Positions 27,238-36,054 of a DNA stretch of 64,000 nt are shown here, piece by piece; position 1 is the first letter of the stretch; each line of letters starts with the position of its first letter. Source of the DNA: Streptomyces sp. NBC_00654. GTDB lineage: Bacteria > Actinomycetota > Actinomycetes > Streptomycetales > Streptomycetaceae. The position numbers were made by a program, and so were the translations under genes. Under the pieces are notes generated by a model. That model was not told where the DNA came from, did no database searches, and worked only from the letters and a program-made list of their open reading frames with translations. The stretch is taken from positions 434,001-498,000 of the forward strand of contig NZ_JAPEOB010000002.1 of assembly GCF_026341775.1 (NCBI RefSeq). Direction: 5' to 3'.

Positions 27238-27956
27238 TCAGAGCCGGAAGGTCCGTACGGCGAAGGTCTGTCCGGCGACCGACGGCCAGCTCGCCCAGCT
27301 CGTCCGCGGCCAGGGTTGGCGCGTCGGCCCCGTACGGCAGGCCGACGGCGGTGGATACCACGCGCAGTGGCAGGGGGCCCTTGCCGCAGGTGCGGAGGAC
27401 GAGGTCGATGCCGTCGGCGGGCGGGGCCGCGTAGCTGCAACTCCAGCCCAGGCCGCTCCCCTGTCGCTTCGGTCCGCCGGTGAGCTGCGCACCCTCGACG
27501 GTGACGTCGAAGATCTGGTGGGCACGGGTGTCGGCGTGTACGGCGATGGTGTGGGCGTGGGCGACGAGGAGGACCCGGCCGGGGGCTTCCTGCCGGGAAT
27601 CGTGGCGTGGATGTTGGAGACGGAACCGACCACGGCCGGGCTGTCCTCGGCGTCGGAGGGGGCGACCCGAGTCTGGACCTCGGGCCGCAGACCCACCTTC
27701 CGCAGCTCACCGACGAGATACTCCCGTACGTCCGCCTGCGCGGCCGAACACGCCGGGTGCGGCACCTTCCGCGACTCCGCCGAGCAGGGCAACGGCACGG
27801 GACGCCGAGAATTCACCGACGGGGGCGGAGACCGGCCGGGGCTCGGAGGCGCGCAACGGCTGCGTGGCCGCGAAAGCGGTGAGGAACAGCAGCAGGAGAG
27901 CGGCCAGGGCCGGTATCCGTCCGCGTATCTCGACCAGTAACTGCGCCGATTGGCCT
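27238..27956 (-). pseudogene. M28-family peptidase with internal deletion and frameshifts
   Basis: The start of a membrane-anchored M28 peptidase is visible (RGRIPALAALLLLFLTAFAA). DVREYLVGELRKVGLRPEVQ and VVGSVSNIHATIPGRK follow in another frame, then GRVLLVAH. The text then jumps to what looks like the C-terminal domain (TIAVHADTRAHQIFDVTVEG, VLRTCGKGPLPLRVVST, SVAGQTFAVRTFRL at the end). The zinc-binding catalytic middle is missing. At least two frame changes are present. Confidence 0.75.
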
Positions 27957-28371
27957 CATAGTTGGAGTGGAGTATGGGCGTGGGGCCGTGCGCACCGGGA
28001 TGCCGCGCCGACCGTGACGATTCGCTCGGCGCCATGGCGCTCACCGGCGTGGTCGCGGCCGGAGCCGACCGGCACCGGCCGGTGCGGGAGAGTGTCTCGG
28101 CAACGGCGAAGCCGCCCGACAACGGTTTCGGCGGCCCTGCGCGATCAGCGTGGGGCCGCCGATCCCCGGGCGCGGGTTGTGCAAGTCCACGGCATTTGCC
28201 CGGTGTTCGGTCGGCATACGGGCGAAACCGCATCCGGGAGAGCCCCGCGGGCCGGGCCGGGCCTGCCGCGGTACCCGCGTCGCCCCTGTCCCCGCCAGGC
28301 TCCTATGACGTCCGGTTCCGATAAAGCCCGGCTCCCTCGTCCGCCCCGGCCCGATCCCCCGCGGGCTCGCC
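27957..28371. other. Intergenic region
   Basis: About 415 bases with no supported gene. Possible promoter of the former peptidase gene at the left end; otherwise nothing recognised. Confidence 0.4.
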
Positions 28372-28402
28372 CGGGTGTGGCCCGTCGTCCGGGCCACACC
28401 CG
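28372..28402. terminator. Hairpin terminator
   Basis: Exact 12-base arms (28372-28383 and 28391-28402) with a seven-base loop, followed on the plus strand by TTT. It could terminate the minus-strand acetyltransferase gene, whose stop is about 110 bases away. Confidence 0.6.
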
Positions 28403-28515
28403 TTTCGCAGATGTGCCGTTGCCAGGCTTTCGCCCTGCCGGTCCGTAGATTCCCGGGCCCGCTCCGACCTCGTGTGCGTGGACGTCGCTCCGTGCCCGGA
28501 AGCGGGCGGACAGTG

Positions 28516-29238
28516 TTACGCGGCGGATTCCGGGGAGACGATGTCCCAGGTTCCGAACAGGGTCAGGCCCGCCGATCCGGCCGCCGCCACCGAGGCGTGG
28601 TTGTCGAGCTGACAGCGGTACTGGGGCTCGTGGCCCCGCGCGAGGGCGTGCCGGGAGATCGCGCGCACGAGGCGGCGGGCGTGTCCCTTGCCCCGGTACT
28701 GCGAAAGTGTCAGTACTCCGAGATCGGCCAGTGGCGCGTCGTTCCACGGGTACATGCTCGCCACGCACACCAACTGCCCGTCCTCGAACGCCCCGTAGAC
28801 CGCCCAGTGATCCAGCTCGACGGACGCGTCGTCGAGATCCTGCTCGGACGCCGCTTCCTCGAACTGTCCGAACACGTCCGCGTCGGCATCAGTGAGTGGA
28901 CGGATCGAGGGGCTGTCCGGTTCGCCGAGCAGATTCTCCCGGGCCTCATGGGTGAAGTAGAACAGGTTGTCGGCGCCGTGCAGTGAGATTCCGGCCTTCT
29001 CCAGCCGCTGTCGGAAGCCGGATTCGTCGACCGGCTGACCGTCTTCCAGGCCCACCGCCCCGGCGACCGCGGGGGTGAGCAGGACGCGCGTCCTGCCCTC
29101 GGTCGTCGTGAGGATGGTAAGCCGTTCATCCTCGTCGAGCGCGGTGTCGACGGTGACGCTGAAAGCGCTGTCGCCGTGGAGGAGCCGGCTCGTGGGGGAA
29201 GGTACCAGCCAGAAGTCGGTGATGGCGGAGGGGAACAT
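28516..29238 (-). CDS. GNAT-family N-acetyltransferase
   Basis: A 240-residue protein. An N-terminal 110-residue segment (TDFWLVPSPTSRLLHGD, VLLTPAVAGAVGLEDG) precedes a C-terminal GNAT domain with LGVLTLSQYRGKGHARRLV as motif A. An end such as AGLTLFGTWDIVSP is seen in several actinobacterial acetyltransferases. Start ATG 29238 lacks a strong ribosome site. It is the second gene after the double-GNAT gene on the same strand, 147 bases apart. Substrate unknown. Confidence 0.85.
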   Translation of the reverse strand: MFPSAITDFWLVPSPTSRLLHGDSAFSVTVDTALDEDERLTILTTTEGRTRVLLTPAVAGAVGLEDGQPVDESGFRQRLEKAGISLHGADNLFYFTHEARENLLGEPDSPSIRPLTDADADVFGQFEEAASEQDLDDASVELDHWAVYGAFEDGQLVCVASMYPWNDAPLADLGVLTLSQYRGKGHARRLVRAISRHALARGHEPQYRCQLDNHASVAAAGSAGLTLFGTWDIVSPESAA

Positions 29239-29385
29239 GTCGGGTGCTTTCTGCTCGTTGTGGTCGGGCGGCCGGGCGACGTGCCGCACGTCGTACCGGG
29301 GGAAGTCCTCGGTGTGGAGTTTCCTTGGCTGCGGCGCGTCAACAGCCGCTGGATGTAGTCCTGATGGGCTTGGTTCGGGGGCAGG

Positions 29386-30447
29386 TCAGAAGCGTTTGAC
29401 GAGGCTGATCGAGCGGTCGGTGACGGTGAAACCGAGACTCTGGTAGAGGCCGAGGGCACCGGTGGGGCTTTCGGCGTCGACGTCGAGTACGGCGTGGTCG
29501 AGGCCGTCCGCCCGCAGCGCCCGCAGCACGTGGGCCAGCATGGTGCGGGCCAGCCCTTGTCCCCGCGCGTCCCTCCGTACGCCGACGGCCGTGATGTAGC
29601 CGAACGAGACGCCACGCAGCGGCCACTCGTCCGGCTCCACGTCGACGAAGACGAACCCGACGACACGTTCGCCCTCGTGGGTGTCCGGGGTGACGGCGAG
29701 CAGGGACAGGTCGGAACGGAACGCTTTGAGCCGGTCACCGGAGGCCCATTCGGCGGCGGTCACCGGCTGGCTGCCCCAATGGTCGCGGAAGGAGTCGTTC
29801 ATCGCGGATCTGGCCCGCTCCGTCCACTCCTCGCCGTAGGGCACGAGCCGCACTCCCTGGGCGGGCGGCGGCTCGGCCGGCGGCACCCTGAGATCGCGCT
29901 CCAGCTCCAGCCACCACCGGGCACGCTCGTAGCCGTGCTCCTCCAGGAGCCGGATCGCGGGAGTGGCGTGGTCCTGCGCGCCGGCGGCGAGCCAACCGGG
30001 CAGGGTCGCATCGCTTGCCGCGAGATGCTGAAGGCCCCGGGCCTCCTGCCATGCCAGCAGGGCTGTGCCGATGCCTTCACCACGGCGGTCCGGAGCCACC
30101 GTTCCGTCGAGTCCGACCCAGACGATCGTCTCCTGGGCCGCCGGGGCCATGGCCGAGCCGAAGGCGACGGCCCGACCGGCGGCATCGACGGCGATCACCG
30201 CGTCACGCTCGGGGTCGAAGACTTCGCTGCCGAACTCCTCCTCCAGCGCGTCCCTCGTCACCAGCGAGCGCGGATGGTCGATCTTTCCGGCGGCAAGCGC
30301 CAGGTCGAGGATCAGGCCGATGTCACCAGGGCTGGCAGGTCTCCAGGTGAGCCCGTCGCCGACCGTGGGCAGCTCGACGGTTGACGGAGCGGTCACCCGG
30401 TCGCACAGTGCGCTGAGTTCGGGGTGGTGATGTGCGGTCCCACTCAC
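29386..30447 (-). CDS. Tandem-domain GNAT acetyltransferase
   Basis: A 353-residue protein with two GNAT domains. The first has APDRRGEGIGTALLAWQEAR (around residue 120), the second VGVRRDARGQGLARTMLAHV (around 300), each with a complete acetyl-CoA loop. This is the mycothiol-synthase-like arrangement, but the sequence is not MshD itself as far as I can judge. GTG 30447 has an AAAGGA site six bases upstream and defines the start. Substrate unknown. Confidence 0.88.
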   Translation of the reverse strand: MSGTAHHHPELSALCDRVTAPSTVELPTVGDGLTWRPASPGDIGLILDLALAAGKIDHPRSLVTRDALEEEFGSEVFDPERDAVIAVDAAGRAVAFGSAMAPAAQETIVWVGLDGTVAPDRRGEGIGTALLAWQEARGLQHLAASDATLPGWLAAGAQDHATPAIRLLEEHGYERARWWLELERDLRVPPAEPPPAQGVRLVPYGEEWTERARSAMNDSFRDHWGSQPVTAAEWASGDRLKAFRSDLSLLAVTPDTHEGERVVGFVFVDVEPDEWPLRGVSFGYITAVGVRRDARGQGLARTMLAHVLRALRADGLDHAVLDVDAESPTGALGLYQSLGFTVTDRSISLVKRF

Positions 30448-30962
30448 GGGAGGTCCTTTCTCGGTGCTGAGCACACGCATTCCGGGGCTGCTGTGGCGTT
30501 GGGTGGGGGAAAGGTGCGTTGGTGCTGGTGACCGGCGATGGTGTGCCCTGGAAAAGGGCCGTCCAGTGCGTACGATCGCAAGGGGGCCGAAGGTCTTTGC
30601 AGCGGAATCACCAAAGCTTTCGGTCAATGCCACGAGCGAGCGTGCGCAGGTGCCTGCCGGACAACGCGACAGGGCACAACTCGCCGGTCACCGGCGTCCC
30701 ATGGAGGACCGCCACTGCCACTGCCAGTCCGTTCCGACTGCACCCGCTGCCGCCGATCGTATCGACCGAAAACTGCGAAAAGAACTGGTTAAATCCGTGC
30801 TCCATGTGGTGACGGTTCGTCGGGCCGCTCACGGGGGCGGAATGCGTGGTGTCCATCCCACTGACATCTGAGACGAACACTTGCCGGGTGCTTCACGAAA
30901 ACCGGGCCGACCCGGCGGAGTGGGCAGCCGCAAGATCTGCCCGTCGGCCACGAACAGCCACA
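30448..30962. other. Intergenic region
   Basis: About 515 bases without a supported gene. The sequence is less GC-rich in 30590-30800, with no coding pattern. The promoter of the double-GNAT gene should lie at its left end. Confidence 0.4.
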
Positions 30963-31313
30963 TCACCGAGTGAGAACGAGTCCGAGAGAAGCGACGGCCA
31001 TCACGAGGTAGGCACCGGGAAAGACGATGTTGTGGAACACGCGGGCACGGAAGTGGGCGGCCATGGCGCCGACGAAGAACAGAACGAGGCCGATGGCGGC
31101 GGCGGTTCCGACAGCCCGAACGCCCAGGAGTCCGACAGCGAGCCCTGCAGCCCCAGCGGCTTTCAGCGTGGCCAGCACCGGGAGCCAGGACTGCGGCAGA
31201 TTCACTTCGGCCGAGTTGGCGAGAACGAAATCGGCCTTCGCGAAGTCCGCGACGGCGATCCCGGCAGTGGCCGCGATCGTGATGACGGTGACGCATATGT
31301 AGGCGATATGCAT
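30963..31313 (-). CDS. DoxX-like membrane protein
   Basis: A 116-residue protein with four hydrophobic helices and the DoxX-like signature (LPQSWLPVLATLKAAGAAGLAVG, AAHFRARV). Such proteins are found with redox or quinone enzymes. It starts 12 bases after the ABM-like gene, so the two are almost certainly co-transcribed and may act on the same small molecule. Confidence 0.85.
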   Translation of the reverse strand: MHIAYICVTVITIAATAGIAVADFAKADFVLANSAEVNLPQSWLPVLATLKAAGAAGLAVGLLGVRAVGTAAAIGLVLFFVGAMAAHFRARVFHNIVFPGAYLVMAVASLGLVLTR

Positions 31314-31325
31314 GGCATGAGCCGT

Positions 31326-31631
31326 TCAGGAGAGGATGCGGTAGGAACCGAGGACGTCGAACGGCTGTGGTGTCGTGCCTGTCCCCACAGCCCACTTGGC
31401 CACGGTCGCTTGCAGACGACGCGCCGCCCCAACGCCTGGGAGAGGATTCTCGATCCCCTCGTCGAGGTCCGGCAAGGCAACGAATCCGGCAGTGCCGGCG
31501 TGCCGCAGATACGCGTACCGGATGCCTTCCGGCCGCTGCTCCTCCACTGCCGTGAACGCCGCCTCAATCGCATCGACAACCTCCGCGACACCTTCATCGG
31601 CCACCTGGTGGCGAATCATCAGAACAGTCAT
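31326..31631 (-). CDS. Small ABM-type (dimeric alpha/beta-barrel) protein
   Basis: A 101-residue protein: MTVLMIRHQVADEGVAEVVD and AFTAVEEQRPEGIRYAYLR match the antibiotic-biosynthesis-monooxygenase/ferredoxin-like barrel pattern, where a long helix follows the first strand. A GGGCGG site precedes the ATG. First gene of a two-gene unit with the DoxX-like protein, divergent from the broken LysR gene. It is probably an oxygenase or stress-barrel protein. Confidence 0.75.
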   Translation of the reverse strand: MTVLMIRHQVADEGVAEVVDAIEAAFTAVEEQRPEGIRYAYLRHAGTAGFVALPDLDEGIENPLPGVGAARRLQATVAKWAVGTGTTPQPFDVLGSYRILS

Positions 31632-31737
31632 GGCACCGCCCTGTTCATTTGGCTTGGTGAGCTGCTGCTCATGTGCTGTGTTCACTCTCGGCGAGCCCCG
31701 GTCTTGCGTCCAATACCTGCATCCATAACCTGATGGC

Positions 31738-32249
31738 ATGGATGTCGACACCCGGCTTTTGCGCTACTTCGCCGCCGTGGCGGAGGAAGGAAGCCTGACC
31801 CGGGCCGCGAAACTGCTGTTCGTTTCCCAACCGGCGCTGACCAGACAGATCAAGCAGCTGGAGACCCAGCTCGGCATGCCGTTGTTCACCCGGTCCCGGG
31901 CCGGCATGGCCCTGACCGAACCGGGCCGGGCCCTGGTGGCACGGGGGCCGACTGCGGCCGGCCACCGATGAACGCGAGGGCCATCCGGTCCGTATCGGCG
32001 CCGTCACCGACCAGCCCGACGACTGGCTCAGCGCGATCGCCAACGGCTACGGCATCGCTCTCGCCCCCGAATCCTCCGCCCGTTTCTACGCCCGCCCCGG
32101 CATCGTCTACCGGCCCGTCAGCGGCGTCAGCCCCCAGCCAGGTCGGCGTCGCCTGGGCACCCGCCGACGACGCCAACCCCATCGTCCAGGACTTCGTCCG
32201 CTGCTGTCTGGACAGCAGACCACTCGGGCCCGGCGGAACCCTCGCGTGA
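31738..32249 (+). pseudogene. LysR-family regulator with a large internal deletion
   Basis: The DNA-binding domain is intact (LLRYFAAVAEEGSLTRAAK, LLFVSQPALTRQIKQLE), but after about residue 70 the frame breaks. It resumes in another frame with the end of the effector domain (TDQPDDWLSAIANGYGIALA, GIVYRPVSGVS), followed by another shift to VGVAWAPADDANPIVQDFV. About 130 residues are missing. It faces the ABM-like/DoxX operon, which it presumably once controlled. Confidence 0.85.
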
Positions 32250-32281
32250 TCCGGTACCGCGGCCGGCCTCCGGCTGCAGAA

Positions 32282-33166
32282 CTAGAAGCTGCGGCATGAG
32301 CGGGCCGTGTGGACAGTGGTGGCCGTGAGGTAGAAGGCGTCCGGGCGGCCGAGGATGCCGGTGCATGTGTCGCTGTCCGCCAGATGCTCCAGGGTCGCGC
32401 GGTCCTCCGGATCCAGTCGGTCACCGATCTGATCGCGCAGCCGGATCAGGTGCATCTGCAGATGCTCGCGCGCCGGCATTCCGAGGGGTGACGGGAGGTC
32501 GGTGAAGAAGCTGCGTGTCCCGCTGGGGATGAGCCCCGCGCGGGCCAGCATGGCCGGCCAGTCCTCCACCGTCCTGACCGAGCCGGGCAGTCGGTCGCGC
32601 ATGTCGCCGAAGGCATCCTCCGAGGCGGCGTCCAGGCGGGCTTGCAGGCCCGGACGCCCCATGCCGATGTCACGGGGCAGAAACCGCGGGGGCAGCCCGC
32701 TTCCCGCGACGGCAAGGAGCCCGCCCGGCCGCAAGCAGCCGGCCACGGAGCGCAATGCCGCTTCCTGATCCCCGATACGGCAGAAGCCGTTCCGGATCCA
32801 GATCAGATCCGCGGAATCCGGCGAGCCGAAATCGCCCGGGGATTTCCTCAGCCGCGTGACGACGCGGCTTCCCATTCCTTGGGCCGCCGCACGCGAGCGG
32901 ACCCTCTCCAGGATGCCCGGCGACTGGTCGACAGCGACAACCTCGGCGTCCGGAAACGTGTGTGCCAGCAGACACGTGACCACCCCCGGCCCGCTGCCGA
33001 TGTCCAGCACACGGTGGACCGGTGTGCGTCCGCCACCGCTGGTCCGCAGCAGATCCCGCAACCAGTCCATCGTCCGGGCGAGGGCGGGAGCGTGCAGACC
33101 TGCCTCGCGTTCCCGGTGCACACCCAGCACGTCCCACTCGATGTCCTGACCATGATGTGAGTCCAT
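32282..33166 (-). CDS. Class I SAM-dependent methyltransferase
   Basis: A 294-residue enzyme. The SAM-binding motif I is VLDIGSGPGVVTCLLAHTF, followed by the acidic strand AEVVAVDQSPGIL and a motif near DLIWIRNGFC. A C-terminal helical part ends HTARSCRSF. The ATG 33166 has a GGAGG site. It lies 88 bases after the thioredoxin gene on the same strand, so it may share a transcript. Substrate unknown. Confidence 0.88.
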   Translation of the reverse strand: MDSHHGQDIEWDVLGVHREREAGLHAPALARTMDWLRDLLRTSGGGRTPVHRVLDIGSGPGVVTCLLAHTFPDAEVVAVDQSPGILERVRSRAAAQGMGSRVVTRLRKSPGDFGSPDSADLIWIRNGFCRIGDQEAALRSVAGCLRPGGLLAVAGSGLPPRFLPRDIGMGRPGLQARLDAASEDAFGDMRDRLPGSVRTVEDWPAMLARAGLIPSGTRSFFTDLPSPLGMPAREHLQMHLIRLRDQIGDRLDPEDRATLEHLADSDTCTGILGRPDAFYLTATTVHTARSCRSF

Positions 33167-33254
33167 GAGTCCTCCAGTTCCAGCAGCACGGACGGCGGGC
33201 ACCACCTGCCCGGCCCGGCCACCGCCGCGCCGAACAGGAGATGCGCACCGGGGC

Positions 33255-33596
33255 TCAGCGAAGGAAGGGGCCGAGGCTCCGTTCCAGCAGGGGCTTCGGG
33301 GCGGCGCCCGTCCACGCCTTGGCGGGAGCGCCGTCGGCGTAGACGACGAAAGCGGGGATCGAGGAGATCCCGTGCCGGTCCGCCAGTGCGGGCTCCTCAT
33401 CGACGTTGACCTTGACGACGTCCAAGACGCCCGCCTGCTCGGCGGCGATCTGCTCGACGATGGGCGTGACCCTGATGCACGGCCCGCACCACTCGGCCCA
33501 GAACTGGATCAGGACGGGGCGCTTCGCCTCCAGCACGCGCGTGGGAAATGTCTGCTCGGTGACGCTTTCCACGGAACCTGCGGGCTTTACCGCCAT
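33255..33596 (-). CDS. Thioredoxin
   Basis: A 113-residue thioredoxin with the active site WCGPC (Cys 37 and 40) in VLIQFWAEWCGPCIRVTP and the cis-Pro region SIPAFVVYADG. It reduces disulfides in the cytoplasm. It lies 102 bases downstream of the thioredoxin-reductase-like gene, so the pair forms a redox unit. The AGGGAG ribosome site is clear. Confidence 0.95.
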   Translation of the reverse strand: MAVKPAGSVESVTEQTFPTRVLEAKRPVLIQFWAEWCGPCIRVTPIVEQIAAEQAGVLDVVKVNVDEEPALADRHGISSIPAFVVYADGAPAKAWTGAAPKPLLERSLGPFLR

Positions 33597-33698
33597 GATG
33601 AAACTCTCCCTTGTTGGTGTGTTCGTGATTGCATGTGTACGGCTTCCGGCTGGCCGGGGCCGCGTCTGCCGGGGGCCGGCCGGCTCAATGACCGGTGG

Positions 33699-34721
33699 TC
33701 AGTCGGACGCGGCGCCTCGTGGGGCCGGCCGCGGCACATACCGCGGCTCCCGGGGCGAAGGGCCGGCGTCCTTCACCGCCCGCTCGACGTCCTCCTCGAC
33801 CAGGTCATGATTGAGGGCGAACGCGGCCGCCGCGCCCTGCCCCGCAGCGGTGATCACGAGCGCTTTCGCATCGGACACGTTGCCGACCGCCCACACCCCG
33901 GACACACTGGTCCGGCCCGCATTGTCGGTGGTCACCCAGCCGTTGAGGTCCCGCTCGCACCCCAGACCGGTGAGCAGGGAGTCGTGGGGCACCATGTGCG
34001 GGAAGACGAACACTGCGGAGCGCGGGACGACATGCCCCTCGGCCAGCTCGACCCCGCGCAACCGGTCGTCCTCGGTCACCAGACGCTTGACGGTCCCCCC
34101 GGCGACGACGATCCCGCGGGCAGCCAACTGCTCGCGCTCCCGCGCACCCAGGTCCAGGGTGTGCGGGAAGAACACGACGTCGTGCGACCACTGCCGCAAG
34201 AGCAGCGCGTGCCGCACCGCGCCGGGGTGGGTACCCAGCACCCCGATCGGCTGGTCGCGCACCTCGTACGCGTGGCAGTAGGGGCAGAACAGCAGGTCCC
34301 TGCCCCACCGCTCCCGCACGCCGGGGATCGCGGGGAGCTCGTCCCGCAGTCCGGTGGCCACCACGACCCGGCGGGCACCGAGCACCGCACCACCGTCCAG
34401 ACGGACGGAGAAGCCTGGGTCGATCTGATCCACACGGCTCTCGAACACGTCCACCCCGTAACCGGCGACCTCGGCCCGGCCCACCGCCAGCAGGTCGGCC
34501 GGGGACATCCCGTCCCGGGACAGGAAACCGTGCATATGCGCGGCGGGAGCGTTGCGCGGCCCGCCCGCATCCACCACCGCGACCCGGCGACGCGCCCTGG
34601 CCAGAACCAGAGCCGCGCTCAGCCCCGCCGCACCCCCGCCCACCACCACCACGTCGTACACGCCCCCGTCAAAAGTGGCGCTCCCCGTACTGTCCCGCAC
34701 ATTGTCCGTCGTACCGCCCAT
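33699..34721 (-). CDS. Thioredoxin-reductase-like FAD/NAD(P)-dependent oxidoreductase
   Basis: A 340-residue flavoprotein. The FAD motif VYDVVVVGGGAAGLSAALVL is followed by the redox pair CPYC (Cys 146 and 149) in LLFCPYCHAYEVRDQ, a second nucleotide motif near IGVLGTHPGAVRHALLL, and a C-terminal VWAVGNVSDAKALVITAAGQGA. Classical thioredoxin reductases have CATC; the CPYC variant is typical of this separate family. ATG 34721 has a GGAGGTGAT site. Its partner is likely the adjacent thioredoxin. Confidence 0.9.
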   Translation of the reverse strand: MGGTTDNVRDSTGSATFDGGVYDVVVVGGGAAGLSAALVLARARRRVAVVDAGGPRNAPAAHMHGFLSRDGMSPADLLAVGRAEVAGYGVDVFESRVDQIDPGFSVRLDGGAVLGARRVVVATGLRDELPAIPGVRERWGRDLLFCPYCHAYEVRDQPIGVLGTHPGAVRHALLLRQWSHDVVFFPHTLDLGAREREQLAARGIVVAGGTVKRLVTEDDRLRGVELAEGHVVPRSAVFVFPHMVPHDSLLTGLGCERDLNGWVTTDNAGRTSVSGVWAVGNVSDAKALVITAAGQGAAAAFALNHDLVEEDVERAVKDAGPSPREPRYVPRPAPRGAASD

Positions 34722-35085
34722 GGCGATCACCTCCACCCCGAGCGTGTACCACCGGACAACAGGCCAACAAAAAGCCTTGCCAATATCGCAAACCCCCACC
34801 ACCCGACACGTGAACCACCAGGCATCGGGCACAGGCGACGGACCCGATCACGTACGCCCGCGAACGATTGACGCCCGGTCCCGCAGCGGTGTTCTGTCCT
34901 CGGCCTCGTCGGCCGAGGACAGAACACTGCTACGCCGTGCGGTGGCTGCCGTCGCGTCGATGTGTCTGCCTGCGGTCGGGTTGCTGGTTGAAGACGTACA
35001 CGATCTGCTGGTGGGCGATGCCTTGCCCGTAAGAGCCGGACCGGGATCGGATATTCGGTGTTCTGCCTGCCCATGAGGACACAAG
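34722..35085. other. Divergent intergenic region with a long hairpin
   Basis: Contains the promoters of the reductase (left) and the acetyltransferase (right) and the hairpin annotated separately. No gene is supported. Confidence 0.45.
34885..34931. repeat. 47-base near-perfect hairpin between divergent genes
   Basis: Arms 34885-34905 and 34911-34931 pair along 21 positions with one G:U, around a five-base loop; the inner 17 pairs are perfect. It follows no gene end, so it is not an ordinary terminator. Confidence 0.75.
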
Positions 35086-35679
35086 ATGGTGCGCATGACT
35101 TTGGCCACCCCCATACTGCACACCGCTCGCCTGCGACTGCGCCCCTTCACCGACGCCGACGCGGACTCCCTGTTCGCGCTGCACAGCAGCACCCACGTGA
35201 TGCGCTATTGGGACTCCCCGCCGTGGAACGAACAGGCCCGCGCCGAGCGCTTCATCGCGATGTGCCGGAAGATGGAGGACGAAGGCACCGGGGCGCGGGT
35301 GGCCATCGACCGTGCTTCTGACGGAGCCTTCGTCGGCTGGTGCGGTCTGACCGGATGGAACCCGGAGTACCGCAGCGCGTCGTTGGGCTACTGCCTCGAC
35401 GATGCGATGTGGGGCCATGGCTTCGCGACGGAGACCGCGCACGCCGTGCTGCAGTGGGCATTCGACGCACTGGACCTGAATCGGGTTCAGGCTGAGACCG
35501 ATACGCGCAACGTGGCGTCTGCCCGGGTCCTGGAGAAGATCGGATTCGTGCGTGAAGGGACGTTGCGGGAAGACTGCGTCGTGAACGGCGAGGTATCCGA
35601 CTCGTGGGTGTTCGGGTTGATCAGGCGAGAGTGGCGGCCGTCGGCCGTTCCGATTCCAGCCCACGAAGTGCGGCGTTAG
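35086..35679 (+). CDS. RimJ/RimL-type N-acetyltransferase
   Basis: A 197-residue GNAT enzyme of the ribosomal-protein/small-substrate acetyltransferase group. TPILHTARLRLRPFTDADAD is the typical opening, DDAMWGHGFATETAHAVLQW the acetyl-CoA-binding motif, and NVASARVLEKIGFVREG the conserved end. ATG 35086 follows GAGGA by six bases. Substrate unknown. Confidence 0.92.
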   Translation: MVRMTLATPILHTARLRLRPFTDADADSLFALHSSTHVMRYWDSPPWNEQARAERFIAMCRKMEDEGTGARVAIDRASDGAFVGWCGLTGWNPEYRSASLGYCLDDAMWGHGFATETAHAVLQWAFDALDLNRVQAETDTRNVASARVLEKIGFVREGTLREDCVVNGEVSDSWVFGLIRREWRPSAVPIPAHEVRR

Positions 35680-35705
35680 TCCGTTCCTGGCACCGGCCGC
35701 GTCCC

Positions 35706-35871
35706 CGGGTTGGTCGGGGAGACCCTGACAGGCGAGACGTCCCAGGCGGGAGCGGGTGACGTTGATCGAAGGCTCGTCGGTGGGCAGCCCGAGCAGTTCG
35801 TGCGGGTCACGAACCCGGAAGATCCGCCCGGGATGCTCGTTGAAGGCGGTCACGACGCGCTGGTGGAGGGT
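35706..35871 (-). pseudogene. Winged-helix protein fragment
   Basis: About 55 codons on the minus strand read RVVTAFNEHPGRIFRVRD, PHELLGLPTDEPSINVTRSR and LGRLACQG, a pattern of a small winged helix seen at the C-terminus of some actinobacterial proteins. No start, stop or upstream body fits. It is a remnant at best. The rest of the 35680-36054 spacer holds nothing recognised except the upstream region of the next gene. Confidence 0.35.
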
Positions 35872-36054
35872 GGCGGGCTCTGCGCATCCAGTCCCGTCGT
35901 CTCCTTCGGCACCCCCGCCGCGACGCGGACCGACCGGATGTCGATGATCACCAGGGGCGGGTCCTCTCCTCGCACGCCGTTCGTGGGCAGCGACCGGAGA
36001 CCACCCGAATGACCAGCCGGATCTGGCGCTCAATTGCGGATATAGCTCCTTATC

